A stretch of 64,000 bases of DNA from Paenibacillus sp. 1011MAR3C5 (GCF_003591485.1 NZ_QZCF01000003.1:124001-188000); one strand, 5' to 3'; counted from the first letter of the stretch, positions 16,463-24,570 are shown. The notes: generated from the letters alone by a model not told the origin. Made by a program: numbers and translations.

Positions 16463-16499
16463 TTGACATCGTCCTCTTTATTGCACTACTATATGTAGT
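16463..16499 (+). promoter_or_regulatory. Promoter and BlaI-type operator of the blaI-like gene
   Basis: TTGACA (16463-16468), 18-bp spacer, TACTAT (16487-16492). The dyad ACTAC-TATAT-GTAGT (16485-16499) covers the -10 box and the predicted transcription start. It resembles the TACTACA/TGTAGTA-type sites of BlaI/MecI/CopY repressors and is nearly repeated at 17763-17779. Confidence 0.75.
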
Positions 16500-16517
16500 A
16501 TAATGGAGCGTGATAAT

Positions 16518-16961
16518 ATGAAAATTAAGAGATTGAATGTTGACGAAGAGGGATTAAATCGATTTTTCGGGCCGCTTGAAGCCAAGATTATGGACATTCT
16601 CTGGTCAACCGAGGGGATGAAAATCAAGGAAGTGCAGACGATTCTAAATCAGGAAAGCCCGATTTCCGTTAACGCGGTGATGACCGTCATGAACCGATTG
16701 GTCTACAAGGGGCATCTTGCGAAGGTTCAGACCGGAACAGGCAGGAATCAAGCTGCGCAATTCAGCGCCGTGCTGCCAAAGGAGCAATTTCTCTCGGAAC
16801 AGACAAAAGCGGTGTCACAAGGTCTGATTCAGGAATACGGCAGTCTGGTCGTGAGCCATATGATTGATGCGCTTGACGATGTGGATCAGGAAACGATCTC
16901 GAAGCTGGAGCGCAAATTAAGCGAGCTTAAAAGAGGGAAGAAGAATGAGCCCTTCCGTTAA
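16518..16961 (+). CDS. BlaI/MecI/CopY-family repressor
   Basis: A 147-residue winged-helix repressor. The N-terminal DNA-binding region is LEAKIMDILWSTEGMKIKEV, ISVNAVMTVMNRLVYKGHLA. The C-terminal dimerisation helix begins near LSEQTKAVSQGLIQEYGS. ATG 16518 is preferred to 16503, because GGAG at 16505-16508 gives 9-nt spacing and 16503 would overlap a promoter-like element. The M56 protease gene overlaps its last 17 nt. In BlaI/MecI systems the partner protease inactivates the repressor by cleavage. The operator over its own promoter implies autoregulation. Confidence 0.9.
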   Translation: MKIKRLNVDEEGLNRFFGPLEAKIMDILWSTEGMKIKEVQTILNQESPISVNAVMTVMNRLVYKGHLAKVQTGTGRNQAAQFSAVLPKEQFLSEQTKAVSQGLIQEYGSLVVSHMIDALDDVDQETISKLERKLSELKRGKKNEPFR

Positions 16962-17742
16962 GTTGAAGTGGATCTATGCGTCGCTGGCTGTGTTTGTCGC
17001 GTTGTTCAGCCTGCAGATGGGATTGCTTGTTGGACATCAGCTGGAAAACGGTAAGCTTCAAGCGGTTTGCATAACCTTTATCCTATTCGATTTACTCTTT
17101 GGATACACAATCATTCGGGCAATCTGGCGAATTATGGCCCAAAGTTATTTGACTCGCAAATCACTTAAGCATTTTCGCTCCCGCCGGCATGATAAACTGA
17201 CCAAGCGTCTCAATTATAAGTACAGCAGCCTGGGGACGGAGATCCTCGTAGTGCGTGACGAGGCGTTCGTTGCGTTGGCTATCGGTATGCGTAAGCCGAA
17301 AATCGTCCTGTCCACTGCGATGCTGCATATGTTTGACGAAGATGAAGTGAAGGCGATCCTGCTGCATGAATGGCATCATTGCCAAAATCGCGATAATGTG
17401 AAAATGTTTCTTCTGACCTTGCTGACAGAAGGCTTCAGCTATTTGCCAATTATGAAGCCTGTATTTCGCTACTGCCAGACATGGACAGAATTGCTTGCCG
17501 ATCGTTTTGCGATCCGCCAGATGGGGACGGAGCTTCACTTGGCCAGCGTGCTGCTGAAGCTAGCGAAAATAAAAAAACAAAATCATGCGGCAGCTGTTCA
17601 CTTTGCCGCAACGACAATGCATTATCGAATGATTCAGGTGCTGGAGCCGAATCAGACCGTAAAGGTAAAGGTTGCTTTCCTTAGGCCGTTATTGGTGTCC
17701 GTACTGCTATTACTGCTGTTCATGATTGGCGGGGATACATAG
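16945..17742 (+). CDS. M56-family membrane metallopeptidase, BlaR1-like but without sensor domain
   Basis: A 265-residue protein with N-terminal transmembrane segments (residues about 10-30 and 37-57), a cytoplasmic loop, and zinc-peptidase motif HEWHH (about residue 133). ELLADRFA downstream supplies the third ligand. A final hydrophobic segment (about 245-262) ends the protein. Canonical BlaR1/MecR1 have an additional extracellular penicillin-binding domain; here the protein stops after the last helix. It overlaps the repressor gene by 17 nt, a standard repressor-protease pair. The signal is unknown; the Lgt-like gene downstream suggests a lipoprotein or membrane-lipid cue. Confidence 0.88.
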   Translation: MSPSVKLKWIYASLAVFVALFSLQMGLLVGHQLENGKLQAVCITFILFDLLFGYTIIRAIWRIMAQSYLTRKSLKHFRSRRHDKLTKRLNYKYSSLGTEILVVRDEAFVALAIGMRKPKIVLSTAMLHMFDEDEVKAILLHEWHHCQNRDNVKMFLLTLLTEGFSYLPIMKPVFRYCQTWTELLADRFAIRQMGTELHLASVLLKLAKIKKQNHAAAVHFAATTMHYRMIQVLEPNQTVKVKVAFLRPLLVSVLLLLLFMIGGDT

Positions 17743-17762
17743 CCCCTTTTTTTAAATTATTG

Positions 17763-17779
17763 TACTACATATTGTAGTA
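17763..17779 (+). promoter_or_regulatory. Second BlaI-type operator, upstream of the Lgt-like gene
   Basis: TACTACA-TAT-TGTAGTA is a perfect 7-bp dyad with 3-bp spacer, centred 30 bp before ATG 17801. It matches the dyad over the blaI-like promoter (shared half-site TGTAGTA/ACTAC). A possible -10 TAGTAT (17775-17780) lies under it. Confidence 0.75.
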
Positions 17780-17800
17780 TTATCGTTGGAGGATAAGCGG

Positions 17801-18586
17801 ATGAGAGTGGTATTATTTACAATAGGAGATTATCCCGTACATTCTTATGGAGTCGTAGTCGCATTGGCTGTTCTGCTGGCGCTAGGGATGGCTCGTTACT
17901 TAGCTCAAGGGACCCCCTTTGGAGAGCACATTTTGAACATGGTGCCGTATGTATTCGTCGGTGCGATTGCAGTTGCACGCATCTGGCATGTTTTCTTTTT
18001 TCAATGGGCGTACTATTCGCAGCATCCTATGGAAATCTTGCATATTTGGAACGGCGGGATTGCTATCCAAGGAGCGCTGATCGGCGGGTTTATCGCTATG
18101 ATTGTGTATACGAAGCAGCATCGGTTGTCTTTCTGGGACTTTGCTGACACCATTGCCCCGGCAATCGTATTGGGGCAGGCGATCGGAAGAATCGCGTGTT
18201 TTCTGAACGGAGACGCCTACGGCTCGCCTACTCACTCCGGATTTGGAATCGTATACCCGGAGGGCTCGATGGCATATGACATGTATGGCTCTCAGCCGCT
18301 ATGGCCGGCGGAGATCTGGGAAGGACAATGGGATCTAATCATATTTGTTGTACTCATTCTGCTGAAGAGCAGGAAATGGACATCGGGGATATTGTTTCTG
18401 GTATACAACATCATGTATTCATTCGGACGGTTTAATCTGGAATGGCTGCGGGGTGATTCGCCACGCTACGCCTTCCATTGGACTGCCGGACAGTGGACCA
18501 GCTTCAGCGTCATGGTGGTTAGCTTTTGCTTGATTGTGCTTTTGGTCATGCGCCATCAACGAAACACGAAGGTTTTGGCGTCATAG
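17801..18586 (+). CDS. lgt: Divergent prolipoprotein diacylglyceryl transferase (Lgt) paralogue
   Basis: A 261-residue, seven-helix membrane protein of the Lgt family, which transfers diacylglycerol to lipobox cysteines. It keeps HSYG (His14, Tyr16), Arg130 in GRIACFLNGDAYG and the C-terminal GRFNLEWLRGD. Positions important in E. coli Lgt differ: His103 corresponds to Gln90 (GGIAIQGA instead of HGG), Asn146 to Cys133 and Glu151 to Asp138. The usual HPSQLYE motif reads QPLWPAEIWE. It may be a specialised or altered enzyme. ATG 17801 has GGAGG at a normal distance. A BlaI-type dyad just upstream places it in the BlaI regulon. A second, canonical lgt elsewhere in the genome is expected. Confidence 0.82.
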   Translation: MRVVLFTIGDYPVHSYGVVVALAVLLALGMARYLAQGTPFGEHILNMVPYVFVGAIAVARIWHVFFFQWAYYSQHPMEILHIWNGGIAIQGALIGGFIAMIVYTKQHRLSFWDFADTIAPAIVLGQAIGRIACFLNGDAYGSPTHSGFGIVYPEGSMAYDMYGSQPLWPAEIWEGQWDLIIFVVLILLKSRKWTSGILFLVYNIMYSFGRFNLEWLRGDSPRYAFHWTAGQWTSFSVMVVSFCLIVLLVMRHQRNTKVLAS

Positions 18587-18656
18587 CTCGATCTGTTACT
18601 GAGCCAATCAGCCCTCATATATGGTATCCTATTCCACAGGATGAGGAGGAAACCGG

Positions 18657-19211
18657 ATGATCGAAATTCGAAAGCTTAGGATAGAAGATGGAGACGGATG
18701 GAAGGGCATTGACGACCGATTTACCATAGATTCGGCTCTTGTTCTCTCTATGACAGATGGAGAAATTAGCTATACCGTGCAAGAAATACCGAGTTACGTG
18801 AAAAGCTATGCAGAGACTGCGATAGAAGAAGCGACGGATGAAGAGGATTCGGCAGACTACATCGATAATCCCGCTCAGGTCATGTACGTGGCTTATGCCG
18901 GGAATCAGACTGTCGGGCGCATCCTGTTGAAGCGGAATTGGAACCGCTATGCGCTAATCGAGGACATTGCAGTGGATGCGAATCGGAGGGGCGGCGGTAT
19001 TGGAAGACGGCTGGTAGAGCAGGCCATTCAATGGGCAAGAGACGGCGGAATGCCTGGCGTAATGCTGGAGACGCAAAATCATAATGTGGGGGCCTGCCGC
19101 TTGTATGAAAGCTGCGGCTTTGTCATAGGCGGATTCGATACACGCGTATATCGCGGGCTGCATAAGGACCGTACAGAGGTTGCAATATATTGGTATCTGG
19201 TCTTTGACTAA
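18657..19211 (+). CDS. satA: GNAT acetyltransferase, SatA/YyaR-like (streptothricin acetyltransferase family)
   Basis: A 184-residue GNAT protein. The acetyl-CoA site is VDANRRGGGIGRRLVEQAI. The C-terminal pattern CGFVIGGFDTRVYRGL and VAIYWYLVFD matches the streptothricin N-acetyltransferase group (Bacillus SatA), which protects against streptothricins by acetylating the beta-lysine moiety. Length fits the family. The gene is monocistronic with GAGGAGG before the ATG. The antibiotic substrate is inferred from the motif only; some relatives may act on other amines. Confidence 0.75.
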   Translation: MIEIRKLRIEDGDGWKGIDDRFTIDSALVLSMTDGEISYTVQEIPSYVKSYAETAIEEATDEEDSADYIDNPAQVMYVAYAGNQTVGRILLKRNWNRYALIEDIAVDANRRGGGIGRRLVEQAIQWARDGGMPGVMLETQNHNVGACRLYESCGFVIGGFDTRVYRGLHKDRTEVAIYWYLVFD

Positions 19212-19251
19212 GCAACGACACAAAAATTTTTACCTTTTTTGAAAAAGAAGG

Positions 19252-19280
19252 TTTACCTTCGGGCCGATACTTGATAAGAT
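19252..19280 (+). promoter_or_regulatory. Promoter of the asd T-box transcript
   Basis: TTTACC (19252-19257), 17-bp spacer, TAAGAT (19275-19280). The predicted start lies just before stem I of the T-box. Confidence 0.55.
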
Positions 19281-19293
19281 AAATCACAAGAAA

Positions 19294-19589
19294 TGCGACG
19301 AAGAGACAAGTAGATGGTGGCCCAATCTTTCGCAGAGAGCTCCGGCAGCTGAAAAGGAGCAAAGAATCCATTATCGAAAAAAGACTCAGAGCAGCGCATC
19401 GGAACCTGTGTTGGTTGCAGGGGGTGGTGTGCCAGGAGCTCCTGTTACAGAGCTAGAGTATAAGCATGACTGGTTCATGCCGTACTTGAAGAGGCGGATA
19501 TGGCGACATATACGCGAATTTAGGGTGGTACCGCGAGAATCCAATCTCGTCCCTGAGACTGACAGCAGTCTTGGGGGTGGGATTTTTTT
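19294..19589 (+). promoter_or_regulatory. T-box riboswitch leader of asd
   Basis: The T-box sequence AGGGTGGTACCGCG is at 19522-19535. Stem I elements are present: base TGCG (19294)/CGCA, AGTA at 19309-19312, and the AGAGAGC...GCTGAAAAGG distal region (19334-19359). The terminator is a long stem from 19544 to about 19582 with seven T. Uncharged tRNA binding would favour the antiterminator and allow asd expression. The bulge base after TGG is T, which pairs with a tRNA discriminator A, so Asp tRNA (discriminator G) is unlikely. The specifier loop 3' strand reads GAAAAAAGA; AAG/AAA (about 19380-19383, Lys) is the best candidate. Confidence 0.85.
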
Positions 19590-19671
19590 GTTGTTCCGAA
19601 AGTATAGCGGATGACATGTAATAATAAGACAGACATGAAGAGTGGATACTACTTAGGAGGAGATAAATCTT

Positions 19672-20760
19672 ATGGCACAATTACTGAAAGTTGGTATTGT
19701 CGGTGGTACGGGAATGGTAGGGCAGCGATTCGTCCAGCTGCTGGATGGACATCCTTGGTTCAAAGTAACGGCAATTGCCGCAAGCGCAAGCTCGGCAGGC
19801 AAGACCTATGAGCAATCCGTACAGGGCAGATGGAAGCTGGATACGCCGATTCCGGAGGATGTGAAGTCCATCGTCGTACAGGATGCTTCCAAAGTGGAAG
19901 AAGTCGCGGCTGGCGTTGACTTTATTTTCTGCGCGGTAGATATGAAGAAGGATGAGATCAAGGCGCTGGAAGAAGCGTATGCACAGACGGGAACACCTGT
20001 CGTCTCGAACAACTCCGCTCACCGTTGGACGGCAGATGTCCCAATGGTTATCCCTGAGATCAATCCGGGGCATCTGGACGTCATTGCCGCTCAGCGCAAG
20101 CGTCTGGGTACGGAGACGGGCTTCATCGCGGTAAAACCGAACTGCTCCATCCAAAGCTACGTGCCTATGCTGCATGCGCTGCAGGAGTTCAAGCCGAAGA
20201 CGGTTGTCGCTTCAACCTATCAGGCGATCTCCGGCGCGGGTAAAAACTTCACAGACTGGCCGGAAATGCTCGACAACGTCATTCCGTACATCGGCGGCGA
20301 GGAAGAGAAGAGCGAGCAGGAGCCGCTTCGCATCTGGGGCAGCGTGGAGGACGGAGCGATTGTGAAAGCAAGCGAGCCGCAGATTACAACTCAGTGTATT
20401 CGCGTTCCGGTAACGGACGGCCACTTGGCTACTGTATTCGTATCATTCGAGAACAAGCCCTCGAAGGAGCAGATTTTGGAGCTGTGGAAATCCTACAAGG
20501 GCCGCCCGCAGGAGCTGGAGCTTCCAAGCGCGCCTAAGCAGTTCATCACGTACTTCGAGGAAGAGAACAGACCTCAGACGAACCAGGACCGCAATATCGA
20601 AGGCGGCATGGGCGTATCCGCAGGCAGACTGCGCGAGGATTCCCTGTACGACTTCAAGTTTGTCGGCCTCTCGCACAACACGCTTCGCGGCGCGGCAGGC
20701 GGCGCAGTATTGATCGCTGAGCTGCTGATGGCGGAAGGTTACATTCAGGCTAAAGCGTAA
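19672..20760 (+). CDS. asd: Aspartate-semialdehyde dehydrogenase
   Basis: A 362-residue enzyme that reduces aspartyl phosphate to aspartate semialdehyde with NADPH, at the branch to lysine, methionine and threonine. The nucleotide-binding motif VGGTGMVGQRF is at the N-terminus. The catalytic cysteine is Cys158 in KPNCSIQSY and the acid/base histidine is in VTDGHL. The length and the KPNCSIQ motif are those of the archaeal/fungal-like branch, distinct from the roughly 340-residue Bacillus Asd. The gene stands alone behind a T-box and before a strong terminator, with GGAGG before the ATG. Confidence 0.93.
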   Translation: MAQLLKVGIVGGTGMVGQRFVQLLDGHPWFKVTAIAASASSAGKTYEQSVQGRWKLDTPIPEDVKSIVVQDASKVEEVAAGVDFIFCAVDMKKDEIKALEEAYAQTGTPVVSNNSAHRWTADVPMVIPEINPGHLDVIAAQRKRLGTETGFIAVKPNCSIQSYVPMLHALQEFKPKTVVASTYQAISGAGKNFTDWPEMLDNVIPYIGGEEEKSEQEPLRIWGSVEDGAIVKASEPQITTQCIRVPVTDGHLATVFVSFENKPSKEQILELWKSYKGRPQELELPSAPKQFITYFEEENRPQTNQDRNIEGGMGVSAGRLREDSLYDFKFVGLSHNTLRGAAGGAVLIAELLMAEGYIQAKA

Positions 20761-20799
20761 TTGAAGATAGATACTCTACGGAGTAGGCAAAGATATAAG

Positions 20800-20838
20800 A
20801 ACAGGAGCTATTCTTATCGGGAATAGCTCCTGTTTTTG
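20800..20838 (+). terminator. Terminator of asd
   Basis: ACAGGAGCTATTC (20801-20813) pairs perfectly with GAATAGCTCCTGT, followed by TTTTGTTTTT. Confidence 0.9.
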
Positions 20839-20967
20839 TTTTTGCAGGCGAACAGCCTACGTGTATGATACAGATCGTTGTCCTACACTCGGCGAGTGAG
20901 GATCAGAGTGTCGTTCTTCCGGTCTGGGCATATAATGCGGTATCAACCAATGGAGGAATGCCCGGAG

Positions 20968-21858
20968 ATGAATCAATTTCCCCACACGTATCCATACGTC
21001 TATAACCATGACACGAGTAGCCCGATTTATACGGATTATGTCACGAGTGACCCGCAAGTGTCAGTTCAAACTGCAATCCAGGCGATACACGACAGCCTGA
21101 CAAGACAAGCTTCAATCCTTGATTTTTATGGCCGACTGGCCCATGTGGCGCCCAGCCCGCAGCAGAGAGTCCTTATTGATCAAGCGGTGGACAGTGCGAA
21201 TACGCAGTTCAGCCAGTTCTCCGATTTTTATCGCTCGCTAACAGGGCTGCCGCCCTCGTACCTGGTTGAACGAACGACAATCCATAGCTACAGCGAAGGA
21301 GTGGAGATGGCTTTCGGTGCTGGACTCGAGGGCAGTGTGTATTACCGGCAGCTGGCTTCGCTTGCTCCTTATCCTTACTTTCAGCATCTCTTCTTGAATG
21401 CTTCGACGGCGGAGAGAGAGAATGCGGAGCGATTTGCTTCATTGGACGAGGAACGGGCCACCGATCAAGGCGGCAAGCCGTACGTCGTCAATATCGAGAC
21501 GGTAACCGAACAGAACAATGCATACCGTACAGCCATATGGACAGGGAAGCATCTGCAAGTGACGGTAATGAGCATCAGGGTCGGCGAGGATATTGGTTTG
21601 GAAGTCCACCCGACTACCGATCAGTTCATCCGAATTGAAGAAGGGGAAGGGCTGGTCCAGATGGGCGATCAGAGGGACCAGTTGGACTTTCAGATGAAGG
21701 CCTCTGAGGATTACGCGATCATGATACCTGCTGGCAAATGGCATAATATTACTAACACAGGCGACGAGCCGCTAAAGATCTATGCGATCTATGCGCCGCC
21801 TGAGCATCCTTTTGGAGCCGTGCAAGAGACCAGGGAGACAGCGACAGAAGAAGTGTGA
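20968..21858 (+). CDS. Ferritin-like helical domain fused to a cupin
   Basis: A 296-residue protein with two parts. Residues about 20-150 form long amphipathic helices (SVQTAIQAIHDSLTRQASIL, VDSANTQFSQFSDFYRSLTG) that resemble a ferritin-like bundle. Residues about 175-280 are a cupin (HLQVTVMSIRVGEDIGLEVH, FIRIEEGEGLVQMG, AIMIPAGKWHNITNTGDEP). The cupin His residues in GLEVHP and KWHNI could bind metal. Role unknown; probably cytosolic or spore-associated. ATG 20968 is favoured by GGAGG 11 nt upstream; ATG 20935 is possible. Confidence 0.7.
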   Translation: MNQFPHTYPYVYNHDTSSPIYTDYVTSDPQVSVQTAIQAIHDSLTRQASILDFYGRLAHVAPSPQQRVLIDQAVDSANTQFSQFSDFYRSLTGLPPSYLVERTTIHSYSEGVEMAFGAGLEGSVYYRQLASLAPYPYFQHLFLNASTAERENAERFASLDEERATDQGGKPYVVNIETVTEQNNAYRTAIWTGKHLQVTVMSIRVGEDIGLEVHPTTDQFIRIEEGEGLVQMGDQRDQLDFQMKASEDYAIMIPAGKWHNITNTGDEPLKIYAIYAPPEHPFGAVQETRETATEEV

Positions 21859-21971
21859 GAACGCTAAGTGCAGCGAGGCGGAAGGGGGAGCATGAGATCC
21901 CCCCGGCAGCGATAAAGCATAGTCTGAAGTCATGGTCAGCGGAACCCTTTCAAAGCGCCGATTGCTGCTGA

Positions 21972-22886
21972 TTATGACTTGACCGCCAAGACATAATGGA
22001 CATGATCGAATGCCGTAATGGGATGATCAGGCTGGCTGTCGTTATAGAGACGGAATAGTTGTCCGGTAATCTCCTCCGGCGTTAGATGCTTGTATATGAG
22101 CAGATCAGCTTCCTCCAGCATGCGCTCCAGCTCTGTATAAGAGTAGCTGGCCTGCATAGGCTCGCCTGCCTGCGCTGCCATCATGACCTGCTTCTTGGCT
22201 CGTTCGCCTGCTTCTTCGCTGAACGTCAGCTCATCGGGATAGTCAAAGACGATGCTGCTGCCGCGCGGGAGCATGGAGGCGATATCGGACAACAATTGCC
22301 GGAACACCTCTTTGGTCAAATAATAGCTGATCCCAAGCAGACTGCAGAAGCTGATGCGCGTCGGGTCAAAAGCTGGACAGTCCAGCACGCGGCTTCGCCA
22401 GTTTGGCTCGCGAAAGTCGGCTGAGATGCTGTGCAGATTAGCTGGCGTCTCGATCGGAAGGGCGGATACGCGCCTGCGTTTTTCTTTGGCCGTTGCGGGA
22501 TGATCGATCTCGAAGATGTGGAGCGGCGCTGCCCATGATGGCTGGCGGTAAGCGAACGTATCGTAGCCTGCGGCGAAGATGAGGTATTGCCGTGCGCCAA
22601 GGAGAACGGCCGCTTCAAGTGCTTCCTCGGTGAAGGCCGCCCGGCCAAGCGGAGTCGGGGACAGCTGATGGTCGACGATCTCGCGCAGCGCTTCTTCCGG
22701 GGAGCCGGAGAAACCCGGACGGAAAAAAGCGATGGCCTTTGCCATGTTGTCCGCAATGCCTGCATATTCCTCATCGCTGATCATTGGTCTGGCGAGCGGG
22801 TCAACGAATATGTTGACCTCGTAATGCTCGGCGTGGTAGGCTCTGGCGAATGCGCTGACCAGAGCGGTTAAGCTTTGTTTTTCCAT
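21972..22886 (-). CDS. Class I SAM-dependent methyltransferase, leucine carboxyl methyltransferase-like
   Basis: A 304-residue protein of the PPM1/TcmP-type O-methyltransferase group. The SAM-binding region reads YLIFAAGYDTFAYRQ, followed by the acidic FEIDHPATAKEKRRR at the end of strand two, and FCSLLGISYYLTKE. Bacterial members methylate carboxylates or hydroxyls in secondary metabolism, but the substrate here is unknown. GAGGTG precedes the ATG on the minus strand. It is monocistronic and divergent from the pantothenate kinase region. Confidence 0.87.
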   Translation of the reverse strand: MEKQSLTALVSAFARAYHAEHYEVNIFVDPLARPMISDEEYAGIADNMAKAIAFFRPGFSGSPEEALREIVDHQLSPTPLGRAAFTEEALEAAVLLGARQYLIFAAGYDTFAYRQPSWAAPLHIFEIDHPATAKEKRRRVSALPIETPANLHSISADFREPNWRSRVLDCPAFDPTRISFCSLLGISYYLTKEVFRQLLSDIASMLPRGSSIVFDYPDELTFSEEAGERAKKQVMMAAQAGEPMQASYSYTELERMLEEADLLIYKHLTPEEITGQLFRLYNDSQPDHPITAFDHVHYVLAVKS

Positions 22887-22938
22887 TATGAATCACCTCA
22901 TATCAGTTGTAGCATTCAACGCAAATCCGAAACAATAC

Positions 22939-23023
22939 TTGATTTTTATGTCATTTTATGGTATAATAGAGGGGTGGAAAATATAAAATTCACAGAATCG
23001 CCACATTTTGAGGCGGTTTTTTT
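22939..23023 (+). ncRNA. Short promoter-terminator unit, candidate small RNA or attenuator
   Basis: TTGATT (22939-22944), exactly 17 bp, TATAAT (22962-22967) form a very good sigma-A promoter. About 50 nt after the expected start (near 22974), AATCGCC-ACATTTTGA-GGCGGTT with seven T forms a terminator (22996-23023). The transcript has no gene of its own apart from a possible short GTG-started frame. It could be a small RNA or a leader of the coaW gene 160 bp further on. Beyond the terminator, 23024-23181 shows nothing clear. Confidence 0.5.
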
Positions 23024-23181
23024 ATGCTTTGATGCTGCCTGTTCATTCGCGGCTCTGAGAGCAGCTTGCGCCTTTTAGACTAGTGAATCTAGGATGAGAG
23101 GCGTTTTTTGTGCGAGATGGGTTATAATGATTGCATTCTTTTTGAAATAGAGACCGTTGGGGTTAGAGGGGGAACCGGAGG

Positions 23182-23997
23182 ATGAAGCTGGGTATTGATG
23201 CCGGCGGCACATTAATCAAGATCGCATACATAGAAGGGGAATCTGACTCTATTCGCTGCCGGACATTTTCGTCATCTCATATTGAGGATGCAGCGGAGTG
23301 GATTCTGAAGAGCGGCTCGGCGGAAATTTGCGTAACTGGCGGCAAAGCTAAGCAGCTGGAGGCATGCGGAGTCCGGCCACAGACGGGTATTGTAGAGTTT
23401 GAAGCGACGTATCGGGGTGTTCGTTATCTGTTACAAGAAGAAGGAGTACCGCTTGAATCGTTCATTCTGACGAATGTCGGGACCGGGACCTCGATTCATT
23501 ACTTGTCGGGGCATACCCATCGGCGGGTAGGTGGAACAGGTGTCGGGGGCGGTACCATTATGGGCTTATCCTATGCGTTGACGGGGCTTGCCGACTTTGA
23601 TGAGCTGCTCGAGCTCGCAGCTAACGGCTCGCGGGAGCAGATCGACCTGAAGGTCAGACATATCTATGAAGGGGCAGAGCCGCCGATACCTGGGGAGCTG
23701 ACGGCAAGCAACTTCGGCAGGCTGAACTTGCTCGCAGACTTGGACGGACTATCCAAGAGCGACCTGTTGTCCTCTGTCATCGGCCTTGTGGGGGAGACGG
23801 TCGCCACGACGAGCGTGCTTGCGGCTGGTCAGTGTCAAGCCGCTACGGTCGTTTTTATCGGATCATCCTTTATTGGCAATGAGCTTTTGAAAGACGCGGT
23901 AGAGGGCTACACGAGGCTTCGTGGCGCCACGCCGATGTTCCTGGAGAATGGAGCCTATTGCGGCGCGATTGGAGCGCTGTTGCAGCTCGGGAGCTAA
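23182..23997 (+). CDS. coaW: Type II pantothenate kinase
   Basis: A 271-residue kinase of the CoaW type, which phosphorylates pantothenate in coenzyme A synthesis and resembles the eukaryotic enzyme. The phosphate motif DAGGTLIKIAY is at the N-terminus, with NVGTGTSIHYL in the middle. RRVGGTGVGGGTIMGLSYAL is the family signature, and FLENGAYCGAIGALLQLG ends the protein. ATG 23182 follows AGAGGGGG. The gene is followed by a lipoprotein gene after 132 bp. Confidence 0.92.
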   Translation: MKLGIDAGGTLIKIAYIEGESDSIRCRTFSSSHIEDAAEWILKSGSAEICVTGGKAKQLEACGVRPQTGIVEFEATYRGVRYLLQEEGVPLESFILTNVGTGTSIHYLSGHTHRRVGGTGVGGGTIMGLSYALTGLADFDELLELAANGSREQIDLKVRHIYEGAEPPIPGELTASNFGRLNLLADLDGLSKSDLLSSVIGLVGETVATTSVLAAGQCQAATVVFIGSSFIGNELLKDAVEGYTRLRGATPMFLENGAYCGAIGALLQLGS

Positions 23998-24129
23998 TGG
24001 GACTTGAGCGCCATACGCGCAATATCAGCGATGCCTTAATTAGTTACTTTGCACCTGATAATGGATGATAGCGATGGCCTATAATTTTGTGGAGAGGAAA
24101 TATATGCCTGCACAGATATAGGAGGAGCT

Positions 24130-24549
24130 ATGAAGATCATTCGTCTCATCATCGCAGTCAGCCTCATTCTGACGGCTGCGGCTTGCAGCAACGCGAACAA
24201 TAAAGGTACGAGCGAACCGGTGAACAGCCCGGCTGCGACGGAATCGGCCAAGCCTGAGGAAAGTCCAGTTGCCACGGAATCCGCACCGCCTGCGGACAAC
24301 GATTCGGAAGCGAAAAGCGGACTTATTACAAAGGAGCAGTATGCCAAAATCGAAAGCGGTATGACCTATGAGGAAATGATAGAGATTGTCGGCAGCGAAG
24401 GCGAGGTTATGGCAGAAAGCGGTAAGAAGGGCAGCGATCTCTATGTGTTCGTTGTCATGTATGAAGGCTCCGGCGAATTGGGAGCATCCGCAAGCTTCAG
24501 CTTTCTAGGCGATGAACTGCAGTCAAAGGCCCAATTCGGGCTTGAATAA
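24130..24549 (+). CDS. Small lipoprotein with a DUF3862/BLIP-like domain
   Basis: A 139-residue secreted lipoprotein. The signal peptide is 18 residues with a lipobox ending AAAC (Cys19). A Ser/Ala/Pro/Glu-rich linker (about 20-62) precedes a compact domain starting ITKEQYAKIESGMTYEEMIE and containing GSEGEVMAESG, the pattern of DUF3862/OmlA-like beta-lactamase-inhibitor-fold repeats. Function unknown; cell-surface exposed. AGGAGGAG lies directly before the ATG. Confidence 0.75.
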   Translation: MKIIRLIIAVSLILTAAACSNANNKGTSEPVNSPAATESAKPEESPVATESAPPADNDSEAKSGLITKEQYAKIESGMTYEEMIEIVGSEGEVMAESGKKGSDLYVFVVMYEGSGELGASASFSFLGDELQSKAQFGLE

Positions 24550-24570
24550 ATGAATCAGGCAAGTAGCGGC

